DNA of 64,000 bases from Lysinibacillus pakistanensis (GCA_001312325.1 BBDJ01000001.1:248001-312000); one strand, 5' to 3'. Counted from the stretch's first letter, positions 1-11,975 are shown. Notes: generated by a model from the letters alone, not told the origin. A program made the numbers and translations.

Positions 1-707
1 GGATAATAAAACTCAGTATTACCTAACATACATTCTTCTAATAATCTTTGTAACTCAATCTTCGAAAATGTACATACTCCTTTTGGTTCCCTATATCCCT
101 CAATTGAATCGAAAAATTCACCTGTATGATCTTCTCGTGCTCCTGCCCAATATTTCAAACCGAATTTATTTTCAATTGCAATAAATAATTTACCATTTGG
201 CTTTAATAAGCTTTTAATATAATGCAAAAATTCATGGAATGGTTGATTTGAATTGGAAAAGGAAGGGGCGTATTCTAAAACACCAATTAATGTAATATAA
301 TCGAACTGGCGATCAAATTTCATTTTGTTAAAATCACCAACAAATATCTCAATGTTCTCCGAATTTTGGTGTCTATAAGCATTTATAAGAGAACGTCTTT
401 TAGACAACTCTACACATGTGACGCTCTTAGCATTTCTACTTAATGCACCTGTAATAGCTCCACAACCTGCTCCTATTTCTAGAACATCACTATTTTCATT
501 AAATGGATACCATTCAATAATATGTTCTCTATATTTAGATAAGTGATATAAAATAGGCCACCTCGTGTCATTTTTAATCACATCATCAAAATCTTTATAG
601 TCTTGAACAATCTTTAGCAACTCATCTTCAATATCTCCATCACTATATTGATCTTCACCTGTATAATATGTTAAATTCATTTTTACATTTCCAATTTGTT
701 CAATCAT
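1..707 (-). CDS. SAM-dependent methyltransferase, 3' end cut by window edge
   Basis: The open frame runs from ATG at 707 (preceded by AGGTG) to the window edge, about 235 codons, with no stop reached. The SAM-binding glycine motif is visible as VLEIGAGCGAITGAL near residue 75, followed by an acidic residue after the next strand (CVELS) and a GDF motif, which is the class I methyltransferase layout. It begins 8 bases after the wzt stop, so it is probably co-transcribed with the ABC exporter. In that setting it could methylate a glycan or a non-reducing end before export. The substrate is inferred from context only. A glycosyltransferase domain beyond the edge cannot be excluded. Confidence 0.75.
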   Translation of the reverse strand, partial: MIEQIGNVKMNLTYYTGEDQYSDGDIEDELLKIVQDYKDFDDVIKNDTRWPILYHLSKYREHIIEWYPFNENSDVLEIGAGCGAITGALSRNAKSVTCVELSKRRSLINAYRHQNSENIEIFVGDFNKMKFDRQFDYITLIGVLEYAPSFSNSNQPFHEFLHYIKSLLKPNGKLFIAIENKFGLKYWAGAREDHTGEFFDSIEGYREPKGVCTFSKIELQRLLEECMLGNTEFYY

Positions 708-715
708 ATTTTCAC

Positions 716-1992
716 CTATTGTAAAGTGGATATTTCAATCTTAGAATTTAAGTCAAAATAACCTACTGTATTTTTAGAAGATATTATTTGAAACGAAATA
801 ACATCATATAATCGATGATAAACTACAAACTCACCATTTTCAAAGCCTGTACATCCCAATGATAAAAGGTAATTACCAGCTTGAAGACTCATTTTTTTGA
901 GTAAATGAAACTTCCATTATTGTTCCATCTCCAGGTGTTTCAATTGCAATATTCTCAATCATTGTATTAGTACCTGTGATTTCTGTACCTTTTAAATCTT
1001 TTATTGTAAATGCAAAAATAGGAAATTCTAGTGGACACTCAAAATGGACTCTTATTTTTAATTGACATTCACTTCCTTTTTCTATTGTTGAAGTTAATTC
1101 GTCAAATTCATCAAAAATCCCAAAATCAATAATCTCAGCTTTATTATTACCATAATCTAGATGGTCGGTATTGACCTGATAAAAATTTTTCCATTCATCT
1201 AATTGAACTTCCTTTTTAACATATTCATTAGTTTGTGTTGGTTTGTGTAAATTAACTACAAGCTTTTTAAATAAATCTACACCCTCTTTAGCTTTGTGTA
1301 CCCCTAAAGATTCTCCATCGTTTAAAACTAATACATTATCACAATATTTAATCACACTACTTAAATCATGTGTAACGAGTAGTATCGTTTTTCCTTGTTT
1401 TTTAAATTCTTCAAACTTCTTATAACATTTCACTTGAAAAAAACATATCTCCCACAGCTAATGCCTCATCTACTATTAAAATATCAGCGTCAACATTAAT
1501 TGCTACTGCAAAAGCTAAACGTACATACATTCCACTTGAATACGTTTTTACGGGCTGATCAATAAATTCACCTATATCTGCAAACTTTTCAATTTCTATA
1601 AACCTTGCATCCATTTCTTCTTTTGATAAACCTAATATTGAACCATTTAAATACACATTTTCTCTTCCTGTATATTCAGGATTAAAACCACTTCCCAATT
1701 CTAATAGAGCAGCTACGCGACCATTTACTTTAATTTCACCATCAGTTGGAGTTAATGTTTTTGCTATAATCTGAAGTAATGTACTTTTTCCAGAACCATT
1801 TTGTCCTACAATACCAAAAGTTTGTCCTTTTCTTACTTCAAAATTAATATTATGCAATGCATCAAATGCCCTATAATAAACATTTTTTCCTGATGATAAA
1901 AACTGTTTTAAACGGTCTATTGGTTTATCATATATTTGATATCTTTTAGATATGTTTTTCACTTCTATTGCAAAGCTATTACTAGAGGACAT
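716..1992 (-). CDS. Polysaccharide ABC exporter, ATP-binding protein with C-terminal Wzt-like domain (frame broken)
   Basis: ATPase of a polysaccharide/teichoic acid exporter (Wzt/TagH type). The N-terminal half carries Walker A (GQNGSGKST), the signature YSSGMYVRLAF and Walker B ILIVDEAL; the H-loop THD follows the first break. The last ~190 residues resemble the carbohydrate-recognition domain of Wzt. ATG at 1992 is chosen because AAGGGG precedes it; it overlaps the permease stop by 11 bases. Two seven-base runs break the frame (1437-1443 and 891-897). Reading six bases in each gives 424 residues ending at 716. Upstream in-frame codons to 2043 belong to the permease in another frame. Confidence 0.85.
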
Positions 1993-2795
1993 CTGCAAAA
2001 CCCCTTCTTGTCTTTTTGAACCATGTATATCCCAAAACAGCAACTATTATTCCTATAAACATTTCAATAATCAATCCATTCCAGTGAGGAAGTTGCCCCC
2101 AAATAATAACTTTTCTCATGTCTTCGACTGTATAAGTAATAGGATTTAAAGAATAAATGAAGCGAAATTCTTCAGGAATTGAGGATATAGGGTAAAAAAA
2201 TTGGGCTCATAAACATCAATGCTGGAATAGCAATAGAAATGACTTGTCCTATATCTCTAATATACACACCTAAAGATGCTAAAAACCATGCTAATCCTAA
2301 AATCATTAACAACAAAGGTAAAATAATTATTGGGAACAATATAGCAGTCCAATAAAACGTTCCTGTTAATATTAGCATCACCAATATAAGTATGACATAA
2401 CTAATCAGCGCTTGAAATAGAGCAGAACCTAGAGTAACAATTGGTAATATTTCTAATGGGAATATTACTTTTTTTACATAATTGCTATTTGCTATTATTA
2501 AACTAGGTGCTCTAGATATAACTTCTGAAAACACATTAAAAACAACTAAACCGGTAAATAAAAGTAAAGCAAACTCAACTTTATTTGTTTCCCCAGATGT
2601 ACCCCATCTAGCTTGAAAAATAACACTAAATACAAAAGTATAGATTGTCAACATAATTAGCGGGGTAATAAACGACCAAACTATCCCTAAATAGGATCCT
2701 TTATATCTATTTGATATCTCTCTTATAATAAACTGACTAATTAAAGATTTTTGAGCAAATATATACTGAATTTGCTTTATCATTGAACGTATCAT
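1982..2795 (-). CDS. Polysaccharide ABC exporter permease (ABC-2 family, Wzm/TagG type; frame broken)
   Basis: Integral membrane permease of about 270 residues with six predicted hydrophobic segments, starting after a short N-terminal region with the SRYKGSYLG-like sequence SNRYKGSYLGIVW typical of TagG/Wzm. It pairs with the ATPase encoded immediately downstream. The ATG at 2795 follows GAGGAG. The run A7 at 2194-2200 truncates the frame after about 205 residues; with six bases the protein continues through a conserved C-terminal region (SLNPITYTVEDMRKV) to a stop at 1982. Likely product: export of a lipid-linked wall or S-layer-associated polysaccharide across the membrane. Confidence 0.87.
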
Positions 2796-2889
2796 TTTTA
2801 CAATCTCCTCAATAAACTACCCTACTATTGAAACTGTAACTAAAATAAGAATAGAGGAAACTCATTGTTTTCCTCTATTTTTCATTTAA

Positions 2890-4422
2890 CTAATTCTCAA
2901 CAAAATTTCTATTATTATTTATCAATACTATGCCCATAATAACCATCATCGACGCTGCTGTCCCTGGCAATGTATCGTTGAATACTGCTTGAAGTAAAAA
3001 AAGCTAATACTGATAAAGCCAAAATTACTAACTTATTTCTTCCATTAATAATCACTTTTAAACTATTCAAAACTATAAATACAATGATTGCTAAAAAGGC
3101 TATAAAACCTATAATTCCAGTCCCATATAAAACTCCAATATACATATTATGAGGCTTATCCACGATCACTGCTTCGGTTTCAAGATTTGCTCTTGCATCT
3201 TTATTGTAATGCGGGAAATTATAGATTAAAGTATCGAGGCCATAACCTAGGATTGGTCTCTCTTTGACTAAATCCATAATATATGTCCAAATATAAACAC
3301 GTCCTGAACCTGCACCTACACCTGAAGGGGCAATCTCTGGAAGCTCAAATCTGTTATCTGATGCATATGCTTTATCTAAGTCGAAAAGATTTTTATTTAA
3401 AACAGTTGCCTCTTCTTTATATGGATTACTAGAAACAAAGAAACCGAATGTTTCATCCCATACCTTGGCGTTTTCTCCTGCTAAAATATGAATTCCTGCA
3501 ACAGAAATAGCACAAAACGCTACTATTTGAATAAAAGCAATTACCTTCTTTTCATTTTTAAGGGCAATCCATAAAATGAAAATCATCATTGCTACGATTG
3601 TTAAAAATCCACTTGTAGATAATGACATAAACACTATAAATACTGCAATTGTCGCCATAACAAAACTAAAGATTTTATCAAATACCTTTTTATCAGTTAA
3701 GCTTTTAGCTAGAAACATGATGACTATAACTGCAAACATACCACTCATATAGTTCCCATGGTTTAATGTTCCTAATAATGCAGAACCTTCACTTAAAGAT
3801 GCTCCTTCAGGTAAAAATGCAGTAAATAGCTTTTGTGCCCAGCTTTTTTTGAAGTAAATCTTTTCCATAAAAATTTAATGTAATAATAACAAAGTTAATT
3901 AAAACAAACGGAACAGTAGCGTAAATAATATATTGGATAGCCTTCTTAGGATACTCAATATTCATCGCAATAAAGAATAACGCTAAATAACATAGCCAGC
4001 TAATTGCACCGTCAGTACGGTTGTATTGACCATGTAATGCAATAGAAATGTTTGGTGAAAAAAATTGTTGATAACACAATTGCTACAGCAAATGCTCCTA
4101 TTGCATAATTTAGTTTAGTTTTTCGAATTTTACCGTTCATAAATAAAATTTTGGCCAAGAACATAATCCCTGCTAATACTGTTATAACTAATACAGCTAA
4201 CGCTTTATAGTGCGTAAAAAGGTCACCCTTTGTCCCACCCGTTAGTGCACCTACATTAGTTATCATTGGTGATTGAACCTCAACTACGCTCGCCATAACG
4301 ATTAAAGGTACAAATCCGATGACAATAAGAAGTAGCCCAAAAATCCATTTGTCTACAGATTTTTGTGATTGTATATCTTCTTCAGTATCACGATAGGCAA
4401 CTTTTTCGTAGAACTTACTCAT
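2890..4422 (-). CDS. O-antigen ligase/polymerase-like multi-spanning membrane protein (frame broken three times)
   Basis: About 509 residues after correction, nearly all hydrophobic segments, with a large outside loop containing GRVYIWTYIMDLVKERPILGYG and then KPHNMYIGVLYGTG, the His-Asn pattern seen in Wzy_C/WaaL proteins. Breaks lie at 4058-4064, 3844-3850 and 2996-3002, each a seven-base A/T run that reads correctly with six. The start at 4422 overlaps the TPR gene's stop by 8 bases, so the two are translationally coupled. Role: polymerising glycan repeats or transferring finished glycan to an acceptor. The acceptor (wall polymer or S-layer protein) is not shown by the sequence. Confidence 0.8.
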
Positions 4423-4935
4423 TTTTAGTACCTTCCTTTAATGAATTTTCAATATGGGCTAGCAATGTTGCTACCTGCTCTTGATAATTAGGGATGTCTT
4501 CTGGTGCCCAAGCAGATTCTTGACAGCGTAAAAGAACAGTTTTAGCATCCTCAAATCTCTCTGCACCTGCAAATACTTCTCCTAATTGAATCATAAATGT
4601 TGGATCTTCCACCTTATATGGATTTAAGTCTAGCGTTTTTTTGCATATGAATTGCTGACTGCTTCATATCGCCGTTTTGTGCAAAAATTAAAGCTGCTGC
4701 ATAATTTGCCATCTCTGAATTGGGCTCTTTTTTCAGAACTTTTTTTAATGGCTTCTGCTGATCCAACTATGTCACCTGTCGATTGTAGCTGAATAGCTTG
4801 CGTATATGAAGCTTCATTTATTTTAAATTTGTCATCTTGCTTACTGGCCATCACATTCGCCACAATTAGACCAATTACAACAAATGCCACCAAGCCCGAT
4901 AATATATATTTTCTAATTGGTTCAGTAAATGTCAT
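4415..4935 (-). CDS. Small membrane protein with TPR-like repeats (frame broken)
   Basis: About 172 residues: short cytoplasmic start, one hydrophobic segment (ILSGLVAFVVIGLIVANVM, residues ~10-30), then helical repeats with TPR character (alternating small and large residues, e.g. FMIQLGEVFAGAERFEDAK). Frame breaks at 4740-4746 and 4636-4642 disappear if each T7 is read as T6. ATG at 4935 is preferred over an ATG at 4965 because AAGGG lies 10 bases upstream. TPR-bearing membrane proteins commonly accompany O-antigen-ligase-like proteins, often fused to them; here they are separate overlapping genes. Exact role unknown. Confidence 0.7.
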
Positions 4936-5413
4936 TGTAACTCTACCCTTCTCACACTTTGTCATTTTTTTCGCATATGGTTATTATACTATAAAATAGC
5001 ATCCACATGTAGGGTAGACTACCAGTTAAATAATAGATATTGTTACTTTTAGAATTTATTTATATGTATTTAGTAAAAAAAATTGCTTTTTCCTTTTTGC
5101 TAAATAAAATTATTAATTCTCCACAAATACAAAGAACTTTTAAAAGACGTGATTGGAAGTTACAACTAGGAATTATGTATTGCAATAAATTTAAATAATA
5201 TAAGTCATCAAATCAATAGAGCTACTTTTTATTTCATTAAAAAGGGCTATCAATTATATATAGAAATATCCACCACCGCATTTATATCAATCATTCCTCT
5301 TTTACTTGCCAATATGACTGAGAGAGTTATATAGAAAAAGCAACATAAGGATAATAGATTTTATAAGCACAGATTTTAATAATTGCTCATAATCTATTAA
5401 TATTTCATACAAA
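4936..5413. other. AT-rich intergenic region
   Basis: About 480 bases without a supportable gene. It contains the leader of the TPR gene on the minus strand, with a TATAAT-like hexamer near 4980-4995 but no convincing -35 box. Otherwise I see only AT-rich sequence before the terminator at 5414-5447. Confidence 0.5.
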
Positions 5414-5447
5414 AAGACCCTATAGAGAAATCTCTCTATAGGGTCTT
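5414..5447. terminator. Bidirectional rho-independent terminator
   Basis: Perfect 15-base stem (AAGACCCTATAGAGA / its complement) with a four-base loop, flanked by A-rich sequence on the left and T-rich on the right, so it can end transcripts on both strands. On the minus strand it lies just past the S-layer stop. Confidence 0.9.
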
Positions 5448-5486
5448 ATTTTTTAAGATACTAAATCCAAAATTGATATTTGAAAA

Positions 5487-8400
5487 TTAGTATTTACGAG
5501 TAATAGTGCCTTGACCACCAATAGTTGGATTAACAACTACTGAGTATTCTTTAGTAACGCCATTTTTTGTAACTGCTACATATAAAGTTTTACCAGCAAC
5601 AGGAGATGCTAATTTTACAGTTGCAACATCACCAGTTGTAGTTATTGAACTTGCTGCAGTAGTACCATCAGTAACTGAGATATCAGTATTTGTTAAGTTA
5701 GAACCAGTTGCAAAAGTTAAAGTAACAGTATCACCTGAAGTTGTCTCTACTTTTGATAATGTTTCAGTTGAAATAACTGGTTGAGCAGTTAAAACATTAC
5801 TTGCAATTGAAGGTGCAACAACAGAACCAACAGTTGTAATAAAGTTAATAGTACCAGTACCGTCACCATCAACTAGAGCACCATTTGCTTTAAGAATTAA
5901 TTCTTTAATAGTAGAAGCTGTTTTAACAGATACTTTTTCATCTTTTTCTAGGATTACACGATCAAATGCTGATCCATTAACAAGGTTAAACGTGTTTTTA
6001 GCATTAGTGAATACATATGCATTACCATTTAATTTAACGTTATTAGCTGTAAACTGAGTAACTGTTTTTTTGGTCTTGGTAAGATGAGTTAGTACCTTGA
6101 CCACCAACAGTAATATTACCAGTAATATCAGCATCTTTAAGTGTAATGTTATCTGCATTAATATAAACTTCTACTGGTGTAGTAGCACTTCCTACAACTT
6201 GATTATAGAAATCATAAGTTGTGTTAGGGTTTGTTAAGTGAATTTTTGCACCAGCTTTAAATTGGATTTGAGAAGTAATTGTTGAATTCTTCACTGTTGT
6301 TGGTGTTGAATCTTTAGCAAGAGTGAATGTTACTTCTTTACCTAATAGGTTCGTAGCTGGATTAGCTTCAAATGTTTGTTCAGAAATGTTAACTAAAGAT
6401 CCACCTTGGTAGAACTGTGTATTTGTACCACTGTAGTCAACGTCACGAACAGTCACACCATCATTTAATAATAACAATAGACGGTTGTTTACTAAATCAG
6501 TTGCAATAACTTTACCAGTTACAGGTACACCTGGTTGGATACCTTCATTGTTTGTTAAGTTAAATACAGCTGAAGCTGTTAAGTTTTGTGGTAATGATGG
6601 AATGTTAGCAGAAGCTAAAGCAGTTACAGTTGTACCACGTGTTGCTTTTACGTATACAGTAGCTTTACCATTTACTGCATCCACAGTTAATGAACCAGTG
6701 TTAGAGCTACCCATGTTTACATAACCAATTGGTTTTGCACCAGCTTTTAATTTACCATCAGCATCTACTGCATCTGCTCCGTAAATTTCAGCACCAGCAA
6801 ATGTAGATGTGAATTGGAATGTTACACGTAAAGCTTGGTTATAAGTGTTGTAGTGCTTGTTATTTTGATCCACTGTTTGATAAGTGAATGCAGCTAAGTC
6901 ACCAACGCTTACAGTTTGAGCGTCTTTACCATCTACAGTTAATGTAGCAGATTTAACTACTGCATCACCGAAGTATGCTACGCCACCTTTTTGTTGTAAG
7001 TCATTTTTGTCTAAACCAGCTTTGTCACCTGTTTCAGTGAATACAGTTGGTGTTGCATAAGCATCTTTTGCACCGATTAAAGTAAATGCTACTTCACCTT
7101 TTGAATCAGTTGCTAAATTCACAACTACTTTTTGATCTACTACTGATGCATCAGTAGATAATCTATGAATAGAGTTTGAGTTTTTATCAACTAGGTATAC
7201 ATAACCACCGTTTGTTCTTAAAGCTGAACCGATTTCAACAGACACACGTACTTGTGTACCAGTTGGAGCAAGAGTTCCTTTTTCATCTTTTAATACAGCT
7301 TTGTAATCACGACCACCAGTATTTACTAATGCGTCAGCCAATTGTGTTGAAGCTGATTTACCATTAGCAATATTGTAGTAAGTGTGAACTGATTTTGTAG
7401 ATGAGAATAAGCTGTCGAAAGCTGGAACTCCAGCAGTAAAGTTAACAGTCTTAAGTGTGAAACCAGCTGGTACTACTTCACCAGTACGTAATGGATTGCT
7501 TTGATTAATAACAACTGCACCTGTTGGAACTGCTGCATTTGCTGCAATCGAAGTAAGGTTTCCTGCTGCATCACGAATTAATACGTCACCTGCTGCATTT
7601 GTATACGTATACGTTGAACCGCTTGTATTTAAGCTTCCAATGTATGCTGCAGAGTATTCAGTTCCGATAGAATCTAAAGTTAATTGTAAGTTTTGGATTT
7701 TACCAAATGTTAATTTTGGAGCTTCTGCAAATAATTCAGTTGGGTTGAAGCGACCACGGTTACCTGTTGCATTTTGTGGATTTTCTTTGTTATCTACAAA
7801 TGCAATCGGTGTTACTTCAGCATTGCTACCTGTTAATGTAACGATTGCTTCACCGTTTCTATCTAATTGAACCTTAACAACTTTAATACCTTGAGATTGA
7901 TCACCTAAAGATGTTGTGAATTGACCTGGGTAACCTAAGTTTTTACCATTAGCGTCAATTACATCTACAGTTTTTACTGCTTTGTCAGGTGCTACATCAA
8001 TGTTTTCTTTGAAAGCAATGTTTACGTAGTTACCTGCTGGGTATACTTGACCATTCTCTGTGAATGCAGCTGTATAGCCTTCTGTGTGGTATAGAGCAGC
8101 TTTAATTTTATATTGCTTTTTAGCACCATTATTTACTGAGTTACCTGTTGTTAATTCAGTAATTGATAGTGGTTTAATAGATGCCCAGTATACTTTTGCA
8201 AATGAACGTACTGATGCTTTACCAGTTGAGTATGCTTGTACTTCATCTGAAGAAGCGATTTGTTGGCTAGTTTGTGCATAACGAGTGTAAGTATAAGTTG
8301 CTACACCATCTGCATTTGTTGTTGCTTCAGCAATGATTGGTTGGTTAAGTGTACCTGTGCTGTTATCACCATAGTTATTGATGATGTTGAATGTTACAGG

Positions 8401-9443
8401 AATACCTTCTTTAGATTGACCTTCAGCAACAGTTACTTTAGCTTTAACAGTTACTTGGTTACCTACAACCTCTTGTTGAGATTTTTCAACGATGTCGATA
8501 GCAGTTGGAATTACAGCTTCTACACCTTTGAATTTACCGATTTCTTCACCGTTTAAAGTTACAGTGTATTCTTTACCTACTTCTTGAGCAGCTGTAGTTA
8601 AAACAACAACTTTTTTTGTTAGATTGTTTTACAGCAGCATTTTTAACTTCTAAACCTTCAATTTTGAAGTCAAGATCTTTGATGTTTCCAACTTCTTCAT
8701 CGAATGTTACTTCAACAGTTGTGTTGTTGATAGCTTTTACAGTAGCGTCTACGAATTCATCGATTTCAAGGTTGATTGTACGGTATAGGAATGAAGCGAA
8801 TTGACCACGAGTGATTGAATCAGCTGGTTTGAATGCTTTACCAGGTAGGTTAGCAGCATTTGTAAGCTCAGCATATTCTAAAGCAGTGATAGCTTCGCGT
8901 TGTTCAGCAGAGAAAGCAGCACCTAGGTCAGAGATTTCGCTCTTGAATCCAGCTTCTTTGTACTCAGCAATTAAATCTAAGTCATAGATTTCGTTGATAG
9001 CACGTACTAGTACAACTGCCATTTGTTGACGTTGCATAGATTGTGTGTAGTTTAGGTTGCCGTTTGAACCAGCGAATACGCCTGCATCTTTAGCAAGAGC
9101 AGCATATTTAACTAATTCTTTTTCAGCTGTTAATGGAAGATCTTTGAAGCGTTGAGATGTTTCCCAATCAGATGGAATCTCAAAGCCTTCAGTTTCTAAC
9201 CAACGACCTAATAATTTAACCACTTGACCACGGTTAATTGTTTGGTTTGGTTTGAATGTGCCATCAGCGTATCCATTGATGATACCAGCATCAGAAAGAG
9301 CATTGATTGCATCTTTATGAGTATTGTTTTCTACATCTGTGAATCCTGCAGCAGAAGCCACTGGTACGATAGCAGAAGCTACTAATGTAGCTGTCGCAGC
9401 TGTAGCTACGAATTTTTTTGTATTTCTTTGGTTGGTTAGCCAT
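5487..9443 (-). CDS. S-layer protein with three SLH domains (SbpA/SlpC type; frame broken three times)
   Basis: Secreted surface-layer protein of about 1,317 residues after correction. It starts MANQPKKYKK with a Sec signal peptide ending near ASAAGFTDV. Three SLH domains follow: residues ~30-85 (NGYADGTFKPNQ), ~95-150 (AALAKDAGVFAG) and ~165-230 (FKPADSITRGQFASFLYR). SLH domains anchor the protein to pyruvylated secondary wall polymer. The remainder is Ig-like, Thr/Val/Ala-rich, as in S-layer assembly domains. The ATG at 9443 follows GAGGAGG. Breaks at T7 runs 9413-9419, 8611-8617 and 6065-6071 each vanish with six bases. From 8610 to 7341 the frame contains no ATG, GTG or TTG codon, a mark of strong codon bias. 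Confidence 0.95.
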
Positions 9444-9521
9444 AGAAAAATTTCCTCCTCTAAGTTCAAAAATTATGTCTCTACTACATAGAAATGCAGT
9501 AAATAAACAACTACACATAAA

Positions 9522-9550
9522 AGTATAGTAGTATCCCTAAAAGTTGTCAA
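9522..9550 (-). promoter_or_regulatory. Sigma-A promoter of the S-layer gene
   Basis: On the minus strand: consensus -35 TTGACA (9545-9550), 17-base spacer, -10 TATACT (9522-9527). The untranslated leader would be about 70 bases, ending in the strong ribosome site GAGGAGG before ATG 9443. A near-perfect promoter fits a gene for one of the most abundant cell proteins. Confidence 0.88.
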
Positions 9551-9730
9551 TCATATTTTGGGAAAGTTTCTAATTCGTTTCCGGAAAAATAAGGACACAC
9601 AACTCTCTTTTACCATTGTTATCTATTTGCGCTATTTTTTTCAAGTGATATTATGCAACTTTTCCAACAAAATTCTGGTACCCTATCAATAAATGTTCAA
9701 ATATTCTAATGTTGCACAAATTAAAATACG

Positions 9731-9766
9731 AAAAAAGCTCAAGCATAAATATGCTTGAGCTTTTTT
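9731..9766 (-). terminator. Terminator of the wecC-tagA operon
   Basis: Sixteen-base perfect stem (AAAAAAGCTCAAGCAT and its complement) with a four-base loop and T6 on the minus strand. It separates tagA from the S-layer promoter; symmetric A/T flanks also let it work on the plus strand. Confidence 0.9.
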
Positions 9767-9888
9767 CGCTTGGGCTACCAACCGTTGTTTCCTTGCAGGG
9801 AATTCTATTTATTTCATAGAGGAAATTCCTATACACATACAGTCTAACACTTTCATTATAAAACGACAATACCAATTTTCAAAAATTA

Positions 9889-10603
9889 CTAATGTTTCTT
9901 TCTAGCAACTTCCAATAAAAATAGCGGAAGAGCGATTTGACGCTTGATACGCTTGGGTTCCTTCAATAATCTGTAAAACCATTCAAGGCCAAATTTTTGG
10001 AAAATTTCCGGTGCCCGCTTCACTGTACCTGCGAGTACATCAAATGATCCTCCCACACCTTGATAGATAGTTGGATGCAATTGATCTCGATTTGCGTTTA
10101 TCCAATTTTCCTGCTTTGGACTGCCCATTGCAACAAAAAGTAAATCAGGCTGTGCTTCGTTAATGCGGTCGATTACCTTCTGTTCATTTTTTTTCATAGC
10201 CGTCCTGAGTGCCAACTATTTTAATAGAAGGAAATAATGATTCTAGCTTTGCTTTAGCTGCATCTGCCACACCAGGCTTGCCACCGTAAAGGAAAATAGG
10301 CTTGCCCCGTTTTGAGGCCTCCTCACAAAGCTTCATCATCATATCAACGCCTGTAACACGTTCACGTATTTGCCCTTTTTGAATCTTTGAAGCAAGTATG
10401 ACACCTATGCCATCTGGGATTTGAAATTCCGCTTCATTAAGAAGCTTCTTGAGAGCTGGGTCCTCTTTTGCTTTAATGATTTTTTCTGGGTTGATGGCAA
10501 CGACAAGCGCCTTTTGCTTTTTTTCAATGCGCTCAAATGCCAATTCCATTAATTCATCGTAGCCTTCCGTATTGACGTTTATGCCAAGTACTGTTTCCTT
10601 CAT
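9889..10603 (-). CDS. tagA: WecG/TagA/CpsF-family N-acetylmannosaminyltransferase (frame broken)
   Basis: Transfers ManNAc from UDP-ManNAc to undecaprenyl-PP-GlcNAc, an early step in wall polymer linkage or repeat synthesis at the cytoplasmic membrane face. About 237 residues, the usual family length. Family motifs seen: NPEKIIKAK, FQIPDGIGVI, RVTGVDMM and VAMGSPKQENWI, then GVGGSFDVLAGTVKRAPE. ATG 10603 follows GGAGAT and overlaps the wecC stop as ATGA. The T8 run at 10187-10194 breaks the frame; seven bases restore it. Next to the S-layer gene this enzyme plausibly helps build the polymer that SLH domains bind. Whether the donor is ManNAc or ManNAcA is not certain. Confidence 0.88.
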
Positions 10604-11875
10604 CGGTTTTTCGCATCTCCTAATAGGTGGAACTGGAAGCCTGCATCCTCCCATTTTTCACGGTTTAAGCAATTTTTCGTATCGAAGACGATTCTTGATT
10701 GTGCTGTGATGTCTGAAGCATTTAATGCCTTAAATTCATTATGATCAGTTAGAACCACAATAATATCTGCATCTTTAGTTGCTTCCTCTAAGCTTTGTGT
10801 TTGTGTTGCATGCTTGTTCTCTTTAATATGTGGATCGTATGAAATGACCCCTAATCCAAGGTTTTGTAATTCTTCAATAACAATTGTTGATGGGCTTTCG
10901 CGCATATCATCGACATTTCCTTTAAAGGCTAGTCCAAGTACTGCCACTTTGCCACCAGCAATTTTGTTTTGATTTAAGATGGCCTGTGTTTTTTTTGTGC
11001 TGTAAAGCTTGGCATACTGTCATTTGTATTACGTGATAGATGAATAATTTGTGCCTGCTCGCCCCCAAGCTCTACTAAGAACCATGGGTCAACAGCGATA
11101 CAGTGACCCCCTACACCTGGTCCTGGGAAGTGAACATTCACACGTGGATGGTAGTTTGCGAATTTAATCGCCTCCCAAATGTTAACATCCAGTTTTTCTG
11201 CTAATTTTGCTAGCTCATTAGCAAATGCAATATTAACATCACGATAAGTGTTTTCCATTACTTTCACAAGCTCAGCTGTTGTTGCATCTGTTAGGTGGAT
11301 TGTTCCATTCACAAATGTTTGATAAAGCTCTTTTGTCATTAGTGCAGATTGTTCATCAATACCACCAACAATACGGTCGTTGTTCACTAATTCTTCAAAA
11401 ATACGACCTGGAATTACACGTTCTGGGGAGTGAGCTACAAATAAATCTACACCAAATTCTAGATTTGCCTTGATCAGCTCAGGTAGCATCACATGTTCCA
11501 CTGTTTTCGGTGGTACTGTTGATTCAAGAATTACTAGGTTGCCTTTTTTTCAAGTATGGCACGATTGAAGCTGTAGCTTGACGTACATATTCTAAATTTG
11601 CTGTATTGTCAGGATTGATTGGCGATGGAACCGCAACAATAAATACATCTGCTTCCTGAGGTGTCGTTGACGCTGTAAGGAAACCTTCATCAACGGCTTT
11701 GTTCAAACGCTCCTGCAAGCCATTTTCTTCTATATGAAGTTTTTTTCTCTTGAATACTTTTTACTGCTGCTGGGTTTACGTCCACCCCATGTACTTTTAT
11801 GCCGTGGTTGGCAAACATTACAGCCGTTGGTAAACCGATATAGCCAAGTCCAACGACACAAATTGATTTCGTCAT
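10600..11875 (-). CDS. wecC: UDP-N-acetyl-D-mannosamine dehydrogenase (frame broken three times)
   Basis: NAD-dependent oxidation of UDP-ManNAc to UDP-ManNAcA. About 423 residues. The N-terminal Rossmann motif is [10 protein letters not shown]; the central region has the catalytic-cysteine motif [15 protein letters not shown], and [18 protein letters not shown] begins the C-terminal UDP-binding domain. Breaks: T7 at 11740-11746 and 11544-11550 (six needed) and T8 at 10989-10996 (six or nine needed). ATG 11875 follows AAGGAAG; a TATAAT hexamer on the minus strand lies at 11952-11957 without a clear -35. Forms an operon with tagA. Related UDP-sugar dehydrogenases (TuaD type) differ in substrate, so specificity rests on motif and tagA context. 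Confidence 0.87.
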
Positions 11876-11975
11876 TCTCTATTCTTCCTTCCGTTATCAA
11901 AAACGAGTAGTTATATATGTTCTGTAAATGTATCATACATTTTTGTTCTGCATTATAGTATACATCTTTCAAAGG

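Noticed and set aside
6485..8281. Plus-strand ORFs of 65-79 codons inside the S-layer gene (also at 7640 and 8084)
   Set aside because: Antisense shadows of a highly codon-biased gene; no ribosome sites or independent protein features.
9651..9875. Minus-strand ORF of 74 codons between tagA and the S-layer gene
   Set aside because: It runs straight through the terminator stem at 9731-9766 and has no ribosome site.
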